DNA of 35,239 nt from an uncultured Sphingomonadales bacterium (GTDB taxonomy: Bacteria; Pseudomonadota; Alphaproteobacteria; Sphingomonadales; CAKZYD01): positions 1-35,239 of the forward strand of contig CAKZYD010000166.1 of NCBI GenBank assembly GCA_937884085.1, read 5' to 3'. Within the stretch, counting starts at the first letter, position 1, and each line of letters starts with the position of its first letter. A program made the translations under genes and the position numbers. This document shows positions 15,868-23,241 of this stretch, piece by piece. A model generated the notes under the pieces. It did no database searches. It saw only the letters and a program-made list of their open reading frames with translations, and had not been told where the DNA came from.

Positions 15868-18330
15868 CTAGAACTGTTTATAGAGCCCCAAGCGGATTTC
15901 TCTCGGTCTGACTGTGAAGGAACGCCCATCGGAGAAGCGCGGCCAAATGTAGGTAATAGCCCGCTCATCCCAAACATTATTGACAGAGAGCCAGACTTCC
16001 CAATCTCCAGGTGATCGAACCCCGAAGGAAACATCGCCAATCTGATAAGCCGGTTGCTCTTGGACCGGTGTTTGGTTTGCTGCGAACAAAACTACCGATG
16101 CCGGGATCCCGTTTACCGAGTTCCCCGTATGGCTTGCATCGAAACGGAAATAGGCCTCCAGTTCGTCCTTCCATGGCAGCGGCGTCGTGTACTGCATACT
16201 TGCACTCAATTGCCAATTTGGCGTCGCTGGCAAATCATCCCCGGCTTCACCAGATGTATCTCCTGTTGGAAAGACGACTGGCCCATCAATTGTCGCGGAG
16301 AGGTAGGTAAACGCTGTTGTAAATTCAAGCTTTTCGGTTGCCTGAAAGGCAAACTGCCCTTCAATGCCGTCATTTGATGCATTGGCAACGTTTACGTCGG
16401 CCGTAGTTGGAAAGCCGTTGGACAGGAACACCCCAGACTGAAGCTGAAAGTCCTTCCAGTTCATCATGAAACCAGTCAAGTTCGCGATCAATCGTCCGTC
16501 CAGCCATGATGACTTCACACCGATTTCATAATTGGTGAGAACATCGCTCTGGAATGTCTCCGGCAATTCGGCCCGTGCAATTGGAGTACGAAGTACGTTG
16601 ACACCACCGATCCGCGCGCCCTGCGAGAAGGTAAAATACATCAGCAGGTCATCATTCGGCTCGTAGGTCAGGTTGACCCGCGGGTTAAAGTCTTTGGTGT
16701 TGGTAGTATTATCAAAGTCTTCTTGCTGGGCTGACCCAACGAAGTTGGTCAAGGTCGCAATTTGGAAATCCGTTGAGAACCAACGACCACCCGCTGAAAT
16801 CGTCAACTGATCCGTGATCTCAAAGCTGACTTCACCAAACACAGCAATAGACTCTAAATCTCCCTCATAGCCATTCACATCGCTTCCGAGCTGTTGATCG
16901 ACGCCGAACAAAGCATCCGGCGTGAAGCCTTGGTCGAACCAGATATTTGAAGGTTCGGTGCCATAATAGGCGAAGACAGTGCCGCCGCCGCCGAATTGTG
17001 CGAAGTCATCGACGCGGGAGATGTAATCCCAGTCGTTATTGGTGCGTTCATAGAAGGCACCAACGAGCCAGCTAAAGCGGCCACCATCGTCGTTCGACGT
17101 AAGGCGGATTTCTTGAACATAAGACCTTACGCGCTGGTCGAGCTGCAGTTGGCCCGTGGGGTTTGGACCAAAGTCATTGTAGTTTACAAAACAGAAGTCA
17201 TAGTCATAATACGAGACAAAGCAGTCGCTACTAAAGCTGGCTGAACCAAGATAATACTCATTTCGAGCCAAGCCAGCATCCCTATAGGCTGTCATATAAG
17301 CCGTTGAATCTACGTCATAATCAATGTTCCGGCTGTGATATCCGCCAGCCATCGTGAGGGTAGCAAATCCAAGGTCACCCTCAATCGTAAGCGCGGCATT
17401 ATACCAATCGTCCTCGCGCTTCTCGTCTTTAAACTTGATAGTGTCCAAGTCACCAGCAGCGGGATTGAAGTCAAACAAACCGTCCAGAGTAGCGCTCTGA
17501 TAAATGAGGCCAGCTTCAATTGACCAATTTTCATTCGGCTCATAGCGGACGATCGCACGGGCGCCATAAACGTCATAGTCATTGATGTCGTCCTCAACGA
17601 ATTCCGCATTGTCGCGGTCACCGCTGAACTCAGAGTAAAAGGAGGTCGTGCCTAATACATTGTCAATAAAGCCGCCTTCAGCATCGTAGAAACCGACCAA
17701 GCGGACGGCCAGTTTGTCTTCCACAATCGGAACGTTGATTGCGCCGCTGATGCTGTAGCTGGCTTCGCCATCCTTGGTGTCACCGATACCGGCCTCAATC
17801 CAGCCTTCTAACGCCTCAGTGTTGGGTTTAGCGGTGACAATCTTCAACGTTCCTGACTGAGAGCCTGCTCCATAAACAGTCGGCTGAGGACCAGACAACG
17901 CCTCCAAGCGTTCAATATCGATCAGACGGACATCAGGATTTTGCCCGTCCCGCGTGATCGGAATCTCATCAAGATAGAGAATGGAAGAACTGATCGTGTC
18001 AAAGCCGGTAGGTTGGGCCAGCGCACCCCGGAAAGCAATGGTGGTTGCGCCTGGTGACGACGTTCCAAAAGATACGCTGGTCAGTTCACGCGCATAGTCT
18101 TCAAAGTCGCGCAGACCTTTTTCTCGCAGTGGCTGCGTGTCGAACGCCTGAATAGCCAGCGGAACATCTTGGATGGACTGGGCCCGTTTCCGCGCGGTGA
18201 CGACCATCTCTTCAACAACGGTTTCTTCCGCCTGATCCTGTGCCTGCGCCTTAAAGGGGACAGCAGCGACAGCGCTAATGCCAAGCCATGATGCACTGAA
18301 ATACAGAGCAGACTTCATTGAATCATTCAT
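15868..18330 (-). CDS. TonB-dependent outer-membrane receptor
   Basis: The 820-residue protein has a signal peptide ending near AQA (28-30), then VVEEMVVTARKRAQSIQDVPLAIQ, the usual start of the plug domain, and a long beta-barrel ending in the aromatic residue F (LGLYKQF). The plug segment SGPQPTVYGAGSQSG is a divergent form of the common GPQGTLYGRNAIGG block. The ATG at 18330 has AGGGA about ten bases upstream; the frame extends to 18390 with non-signal-like residues. It would import a scarce or bulky ligand into the periplasm using TonB energy. The 18-base palindrome upstream is the strongest operator in the window, tying the receptor to amine catabolism rather than iron. The ligand is unknown. 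Confidence 0.92.
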   Translation of the reverse strand: MNDSMKSALYFSASWLGISAVAAVPFKAQAQDQAEETVVEEMVVTARKRAQSIQDVPLAIQAFDTQPLREKGLRDFEDYARELTSVSFGTSSPGATTIAFRGALAQPTGFDTISSSILYLDEIPITRDGQNPDVRLIDIERLEALSGPQPTVYGAGSQSGTLKIVTAKPNTEALEGWIEAGIGDTKDGEASYSISGAINVPIVEDKLAVRLVGFYDAEGGFIDNVLGTTSFYSEFSGDRDNAEFVEDDINDYDVYGARAIVRYEPNENWSIEAGLIYQSATLDGLFDFNPAAGDLDTIKFKDEKREDDWYNAALTIEGDLGFATLTMAGGYHSRNIDYDVDSTAYMTAYRDAGLARNEYYLGSASFSSDCFVSYYDYDFCFVNYNDFGPNPTGQLQLDQRVRSYVQEIRLTSNDDGGRFSWLVGAFYERTNNDWDYISRVDDFAQFGGGGTVFAYYGTEPSNIWFDQGFTPDALFGVDQQLGSDVNGYEGDLESIAVFGEVSFEITDQLTISAGGRWFSTDFQIATLTNFVGSAQQEDFDNTTNTKDFNPRVNLTYEPNDDLLMYFTFSQGARIGGVNVLRTPIARAELPETFQSDVLTNYEIGVKSSWLDGRLIANLTGFMMNWKDFQLQSGVFLSNGFPTTADVNVANASNDGIEGQFAFQATEKLEFTTAFTYLSATIDGPVVFPTGDTSGEAGDDLPATPNWQLSASMQYTTPLPWKDELEAYFRFDASHTGNSVNGIPASVVLFAANQTPVQEQPAYQIGDVSFGVRSPGDWEVWLSVNNVWDERAITYIWPRFSDGRSFTVRPREIRLGLYKQF

Positions 18331-18402
18331 ATTTTTTTCCCTGAACCGAGCTTGCCGCACACGGATCGAGGAGCCCTCCACTCCTACCACTATCTCATTA
18401 TG

Positions 18403-18420
18403 TTTTTGTGATCACAAAAA
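18403..18420. promoter_or_regulatory. 18-base perfect palindromic operator (site E)
   Basis: TTTTTGTGATCACAAAAA is fully symmetric and contains the exact 12-base site A sequence (18406-18417). It is 73 bases upstream of the receptor ATG on the minus strand and 181 bases upstream of the beta-hydroxylase ATG. Read leftwards, CATAAT follows directly and could be a -10 element, which would put the operator in the promoter spacer and favour repression. Confidence 0.75.
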
Positions 18421-18600
18421 TCCAGTCTTTATCTGCTACGGAGGCGAAATTTTTCTCTCAGGTTGAATTTTGGACGCTTATCTGCTGCCTTTTTACAACA
18501 GCGCGCCCCAATATATGGGGCTTTACCAGCTACCAGGGTCGGCGCTAACATTGGTGCTAGCAACTAGCCAACAAGTTGGAATCACATTAGGAATCAAGCA

Positions 18601-19158
18601 ATGGACATCGATGTCCCAGTAAGAGATCTAGGCGAAATTGACACCGCCGCTCTATGTGAACGCGTTCTTGGGCTGGAACAGGATGTCTGGCACGAAGATG
18701 AAATCAGACAAAAACTCTTCCGAGACGTGCACTATGATACAGAATCAATTATCTTAATTTTCTGCGATCACGATAATTGGCCAAACATTGATTTGATCAA
18801 AGGCAAAGGATGGGACCGACTCGCCGATGTTGCGCTCCCTATCATGCACGACATCATTGCCAAGCATTATCCAAAGGGCGGCACGATCATTCGCGCGATG
18901 GCAGCAAAACTAAAAGCAGGTGCCCATATCGATTCCCACACGGACCGACATGAATCCTTCCATCACGGACACCGAATCCATATTCCTATAGCCACCAACA
19001 AACAGGTCCGCTTTATGATTGAAGGGCGCCCCTATAAGTTTGACGTTGGCAAAGCCTATGAAATTAACAACCAAAAGCGTCATGGCGTGATGAATCGCGG
19101 CAAAGAAGACCGCATCCACTTTATCTTTGATTATGTACCGAGCAAGACGCTTCAGTGA
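18601..19158 (+). CDS. Aspartyl/asparaginyl beta-hydroxylase family dioxygenase
   Basis: The 185-residue protein is a single AspH-type double-stranded beta-helix domain. H113 (HIDSHTDRH) and H161 (NNQKRHGVMNRG) are the likely iron ligands. R125 in HRIHIPI and R171 in DRIHFIFDY match the conserved arginines, one of which binds 2-oxoglutarate. Such enzymes need Fe(II), oxygen and 2-oxoglutarate and hydroxylate Asp/Asn side chains or free or carrier-bound amino acids. There is no signal peptide, so it acts in the cytoplasm. AGGAA lies seven bases before the ATG. The gene overlaps the next by four bases (GTGA) and is divergent from the receptor. The substrate is not evident. Confidence 0.87.
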   Translation: MDIDVPVRDLGEIDTAALCERVLGLEQDVWHEDEIRQKLFRDVHYDTESIILIFCDHDNWPNIDLIKGKGWDRLADVALPIMHDIIAKHYPKGGTIIRAMAAKLKAGAHIDSHTDRHESFHHGHRIHIPIATNKQVRFMIEGRPYKFDVGKAYEINNQKRHGVMNRGKEDRIHFIFDYVPSKTLQ

Positions 19159-20090
19159 CGTGCCTCATTGCCACTTCTGTCGTACGCGGCAGCAATCAAG
19201 GCGACAGCCATGGTGGAATTTATCTCGTCAACTTAGAGACGGATGAGATTCTGCAGCCAGTCGATTGGAACACGATTGGTATCGATTGGCAGGGCCGTGG
19301 ATGGGATCGCGGCCTGCGCGGCATTGCTTTTCACGATGATCATATCTTTGTGGCAGCCAGCGACGAGCTGTTTCTCTTTAACCAAGACTTTCAAGTCATC
19401 GACTCCTTCAAAAGCCCCTATCTCAAACATTGTCACGAGATGAGCTTGTTCGGAAACCACCTGTTCATCACGTCCACCGGCTTTGATAGTGTCATTGGCT
19501 TCAACATAGAAAAGAGGGCGTTTGATTGGGCGCTCGAGGTCACCACCGATGGGATGCGCTTTAGCGGTCGGCGCTATGATCCGATGGGGGATGATGGCCC
19601 AATACAAGTCAACAAGCTGCATCTCAATTCAGTTTTTTGCGACAAGCATGGTATGTTTATCTCCGGCCTTCGCACCGGCAACTTGCTTACCTTCAACGGC
19701 AAGGCCATCGGCGCCTATACGACGCTGCCAGAGGGCATCCACAATGCGCGCCCGTTTAAAGACGGCATCCTGTTCAATGACACCCGCTCTGATGTGCTGC
19801 GCTATGAAGCGCCGGAAGAGCGCGCAGCCTACCGCGTTGTTCGATACCCCGACCACAAGCTAGAAAATCGCAAGCTGGATGATAGCCGAATAGCGCGGCA
19901 GGGCTTTGGCCGCGGATTATGCGTCATAGATGAGTACCTCATCGCTGGTGGCTCATCGCCATCAACCATCACGCTCTACGACCTGCGGCAGGACAAGCCG
20001 ATCAAAATCGTGAACATATCCATGGATATACGCAACGCCATTCACGGGCTGGAAGTGTGGCCCTATGCGTGGCCAGCGCACCGCGTTTAA
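19155..20090 (+). CDS. Propeller-like conserved protein (DUF4915-like), function unknown
   Basis: This 311-residue protein starts with GTG at 19155, overlapping the hydroxylase stop as GTGA, so the two are translationally coupled. It has repeated short beta-rich blocks (GLRGIAFHDDHIFVAASDELFLFN, split here by function: a strand turn strand pattern every 40-50 residues), CHEMSLFGNHLFITSTGFD and NKLHLNSVFC. These suggest a beta-propeller and recall the DUF4915/TIGR03032 group, though I am not certain of that assignment. No signal peptide or catalytic motif is obvious. Its stop overlaps the convergent sulfotransferase stop by four bases. Context suggests it serves the hydroxylase or sulfotransferase reaction. 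Confidence 0.72.
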   Translation: MTCLIATSVVRGSNQGDSHGGIYLVNLETDEILQPVDWNTIGIDWQGRGWDRGLRGIAFHDDHIFVAASDELFLFNQDFQVIDSFKSPYLKHCHEMSLFGNHLFITSTGFDSVIGFNIEKRAFDWALEVTTDGMRFSGRRYDPMGDDGPIQVNKLHLNSVFCDKHGMFISGLRTGNLLTFNGKAIGAYTTLPEGIHNARPFKDGILFNDTRSDVLRYEAPEERAAYRVVRYPDHKLENRKLDDSRIARQGFGRGLCVIDEYLIAGGSSPSTITLYDLRQDKPIKIVNISMDIRNAIHGLEVWPYAWPAHRV

Positions 20091-22135
20091 GTATCCAATA
20101 GGAGGTCTGGCCGGTCTTGTTCCGGCAAGTCCATCAAGACCGGCTCTAGATACTCGATCAGCTCACTCAGATGCTCTTCATAATGCCGCCAAAGGTTGAC
20201 CGAGCCGGAGTAAATGGGCTGGCGCACCTGCTCTGAACTTGCTGTCTTGACGGCGCGCTTTGTCTCATAAAACCGAAGCATCGCGTCTTGCCATTCTAGT
20301 CCGCAATGCCTTGCAATGCGGCGGGCCTGCCCCCCGATATCTGCAACCACCTCTTCATAGTTCACCCGCAAGACTTTGCCTGGCAAAACCGCGTCCCAGT
20401 GTTTCATGATGCGCACATATTGGCTATAATAATGAGCCAGATCGTACATGTCGTAGGTGAAAGTCTGGCCGCGCGCGAAGAGCTGCTTAAAGCCGCCCAA
20501 GCAGCTGTCTAGCGGATGCCGTCTTGCGTCGATGACCTTCGCATTTGGCAAGATAGCATGGAGAAAGCCAATGCCAATGAAGTTGTTGGGTAGCTTATCA
20601 GTGAAGTGGCGCGCGCCGGTGCGATGCGGCTTGGTGAGCTGCAGATACTCCTCACCAAGACTGCGCAGGTGATGCGCCTTCTGCTCCAAAACCGACTGCG
20701 GATATTTAATCCCATCCATGCGTTTAACGCCAGTATCCGTCGCTATCCGCAAGAGATAATGGAGTTCAGCCGTGCCTTCGACGTCGGAATGGCTGGCTAG
20801 AATCTGCTCTAGAAGTGTCGATCCAGACCGCGGCAAACCGACGATAAAAATAGGCGCATCATCTGGGCAGCCCTGTCCTGCACGCTCGGCAAAGAAATCA
20901 GTCGTGAAGACATCCATGAGCCGCTCGACCTGGGCCTCGAGGTCAATAGGGTCGTAGGCAACCTTAAGCCGTTTCTTGGAGTTGCCGGACGCGTAATACT
21001 CAAAGGCCTTTGAATAGTCTTTGCGATCTTCAAACGCTTTCCCCAGGGCGAAGTTGAACGAAATAGCAGCGTCCTCATCCTCAGGCGTGTCGCCCAATCC
21101 ATCGATTTGCGCTTGCATCTCGGCCACATCGGCATCGTCAAATCGATACGTCTTCAGGTTTGCAAGGCTCCAGTAGACTTCACCAAAGTCAGGCTTAGCT
21201 TCAGCGCAGCGCCGATAGGCATCAATCGCCTCCTCTTGCTGACCAATAGTCTTTAGGGCATGGCCCATCACGAGCAGGGAAGGGAAATGCTTCGGGTCGA
21301 CCTCTAGCGCTTGCTTAAGCCAACCCACCGCATCTTCCATACGGCCTTCATTCAAACAATTTGAGCCAAGTTTTTCGAGTGTGTGTACATTACGAGGACG
21401 CAGTTTCAAAGCACGCGTGAAGGCTATCTCGGCTTTCTCAAATTTCTGCTGTTCATTGAGCGAGGCTCCCAAATTGACCCACGCCGTCCAGAAATCGGGC
21501 GCCAATTCCGTCGCCCGCCGGAAATAGGCCTCTGCGTCGTGGAAGCGTTCCTGCTTGGATTGCAGCACGCCCATCATCCGCAAGGCATCAACATGGTCAG
21601 GGTTGCGGCGCAAGATATCCCGATAAATCGCCCCTGCCTCTTTGAATTTATTTTTCCGGCCCAAGTCCATGGCTTCGACCAAGACGGCCCGCTCAGGATC
21701 TCTATCAAAAGACTTTTGGAAAACTGCGTCGGCTTCTTCACCTTTACCGGTCAAAGAAAGGATTTCAGCCAGCCGGATTTGCGCGCTATGTAAACCGGGA
21801 TTATGCTTCAGCGCGGTCTGCAACGCCTCAACGGATTTATCGATATTGCCAGCGACCAAATGTGCTTCCGCCAAATTTTCATAAGCCGGCGCAAAAGTTG
21901 GGGCGAGCCGTGTGACGTGGACCAAACGGTCAATCGCCTCTTGCACTTTGTTTTGCCGGGTTAAGGCGACGCCCAAGAGCCGCAGGATGTTTGGGTCATT
22001 TGGCGCATTGGCTAGCCAAGTAAGGGCCGCCGCTTCGGCTTCGACAGGTTGCTGCGCATCCAGTAGCGCTGCGATGCGCTTGAACGCACTACGCGCCTCT
22101 TCACGCGGACCCTGGGATGGTGACTGTGATGCCAT
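20087..22135 (-). CDS. TPR-repeat sulfotransferase
   Basis: From the ATG at 22135 this is a 682-residue protein. About eight to nine tetratricopeptide repeats fill residues 15-340. A sulfotransferase domain follows, with the PAPS 5'-phosphosulfate loop FIVGLPRSGSTLLEQIL (430-446) and the 3'-phosphate motif IDARRHPLDSCLGGF (535-549). Such proteins move sulfate from PAPS to a hydroxyl or amine; the TPR part usually recruits a protein or peptide partner. An in-frame GTG at 22171 would add 12 residues; neither start has a clear ribosome binding site. It converges tail to tail with the propeller gene. The weaker palindrome at 22204 lies just upstream. The acceptor is unknown; hydroxylated residues made by the neighbouring dioxygenase are one possibility. 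Confidence 0.88.
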   Translation of the reverse strand: MASQSPSQGPREEARSAFKRIAALLDAQQPVEAEAAALTWLANAPNDPNILRLLGVALTRQNKVQEAIDRLVHVTRLAPTFAPAYENLAEAHLVAGNIDKSVEALQTALKHNPGLHSAQIRLAEILSLTGKGEEADAVFQKSFDRDPERAVLVEAMDLGRKNKFKEAGAIYRDILRRNPDHVDALRMMGVLQSKQERFHDAEAYFRRATELAPDFWTAWVNLGASLNEQQKFEKAEIAFTRALKLRPRNVHTLEKLGSNCLNEGRMEDAVGWLKQALEVDPKHFPSLLVMGHALKTIGQQEEAIDAYRRCAEAKPDFGEVYWSLANLKTYRFDDADVAEMQAQIDGLGDTPEDEDAAISFNFALGKAFEDRKDYSKAFEYYASGNSKKRLKVAYDPIDLEAQVERLMDVFTTDFFAERAGQGCPDDAPIFIVGLPRSGSTLLEQILASHSDVEGTAELHYLLRIATDTGVKRMDGIKYPQSVLEQKAHHLRSLGEEYLQLTKPHRTGARHFTDKLPNNFIGIGFLHAILPNAKVIDARRHPLDSCLGGFKQLFARGQTFTYDMYDLAHYYSQYVRIMKHWDAVLPGKVLRVNYEEVVADIGGQARRIARHCGLEWQDAMLRFYETKRAVKTASSEQVRQPIYSGSVNLWRHYEEHLSELIEYLEPVLMDLPEQDRPDLLLDT

Positions 22136-22203
22136 GATAGGAACTATAGCCTGCAGGCTCCGCGTGTCCACGGCTCTAAAGACTAAATAGGATTATAAAA
22201 ATT

Positions 22204-22215
22204 TTGAGATCACAT
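22204..22215. promoter_or_regulatory. Weaker palindromic operator TTGAGATCACAT (site F)
   Basis: It matches site A at 10 of 12 positions, with one change in the left half (GAG for GTG). It lies in the divergent gap between the sulfotransferase and the membrane protein at 22305. A second GTGATCAC core occurs at 22366-22373 inside the first codons of the membrane protein (encoding Ser-Asp-His). The pair may act together, or the second may be chance. Confidence 0.5.
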
Positions 22216-22304
22216 TTTGATTATTTCTGTGCTGCTGGGTTGCGTCATCTGGTCTTCTCCGCCTAGGCTCCACATTAACGAATCATTTCCCTTCAAAGGT
22301 TCGC

Positions 22305-23222
22305 ATGCCTCTCTCTAGCTCCCACCGCGCCGGCCAAAACCTCCATACGTCTACGGCTAGATTCAGTGATCACGAAAAGCTTTTTCAGGTTGGAAAGTGG
22401 TTGATCTACGGCCTTCTCTTTATCAATTTTGGCCTTTATCTTTCGAAAGATATCGTCGCCGCGCAGCACACAATTAACGCGCAGACCACGGCCATGGGTT
22501 GGCTCACATCCTTTGCAGCCTCGATGGACCAGTTCGCCTGGGTCGCCCTGATTTTCATCTATGAGTTCGAAACCTATTGGATGGACGACGATTTCGATAA
22601 CAAGATTATCGAAGGCATCATGACCGTCTTTAAGCTGCTATTTGCAGCCATGATCCTCAATACAATTGTCGCCTATACCTCGCTTGTTATTGAACTTAAA
22701 GACATGACAGCCATCGGCTCTGCCAGCAGCCTATGCTCTATGGCCGACCAAGGGCTCTCCTTTATCCGCAACCTTTCTTACACCTCGGTCACGTCTGATA
22801 CGTGCGGCGCCATTGCCCATGCTGGTGAGATCTTCAAATACCCCAAAGACCCTGTTTTGACAGATACGGCTGGCCTGCGAGAAGACAGTTGGTACCGCAT
22901 TCTTGACGTCGTTGAAGCAGCGGCTTGGTTTGCCATTCTGGGACTGACGGAGCTCAGCGTCAGGCTGCTTGATCGCGGCATCTATGCCGGCCGCCTCACG
23001 ATGTTCGAAAAATATGGCAAATATATCTGCTACCTCATTTTGATTGGGGTCTCCTGTTTTTGGCTCGCCAAGACGCAGTATATGTATGTCTGGGATGAGT
23101 TTTTATGGATTGCCAGCTTCTTCCTTTTGGAGATGAATATGAGTGCTTGGCGCTCGGAGCTGGCCGAGAAAGCTGCGGCGCAAGGCGAGGCAGACGGCGC
23201 ATTGGACCTAAGCCCAGCCTAG
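22305..23222 (+). CDS. Six-helix membrane protein of unknown function
   Basis: I do not recognise this 305-residue protein. It has about six hydrophobic segments: WLIYGLLFINFGLYL, a stretch near residues 75-88 ending VALIFIYEFETYW, FKLLFAAMILNTIVAY, AAAWFAILGLTELSV, YICYLILIGVSCFWLA, and FLWIASFFLLEMNM. Acidic and aromatic residues (EFETYWMDDDFDN) sit at a helix end, and four cysteines occur in or near the mid loop. The start is at 22305 with AAGG nine bases upstream. The symporter begins 19 bases after its stop, so they form one unit. An accessory role in uptake or sensing is a guess from position only. Confidence 0.75.
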   Translation: MPLSSSHRAGQNLHTSTARFSDHEKLFQVGKWLIYGLLFINFGLYLSKDIVAAQHTINAQTTAMGWLTSFAASMDQFAWVALIFIYEFETYWMDDDFDNKIIEGIMTVFKLLFAAMILNTIVAYTSLVIELKDMTAIGSASSLCSMADQGLSFIRNLSYTSVTSDTCGAIAHAGEIFKYPKDPVLTDTAGLREDSWYRILDVVEAAAWFAILGLTELSVRLLDRGIYAGRLTMFEKYGKYICYLILIGVSCFWLAKTQYMYVWDEFLWIASFFLLEMNMSAWRSELAEKAAAQGEADGALDLSPA

Positions 23223-23241
23223 CGGGCGGCGCGGAAACGAT

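Noticed and set aside
16011..16377. Short plus-strand frames opposite the TonB receptor barrel
   Set aside because: They are antisense to a full-length receptor, lack start signals and have unusual composition.
22366..22373. GTGATCAC inside the first codons of the membrane protein gene
   Set aside because: Not listed as a separate operator because it lies in coding sequence and its flanks match the palindrome poorly. It may assist the site at 22204.
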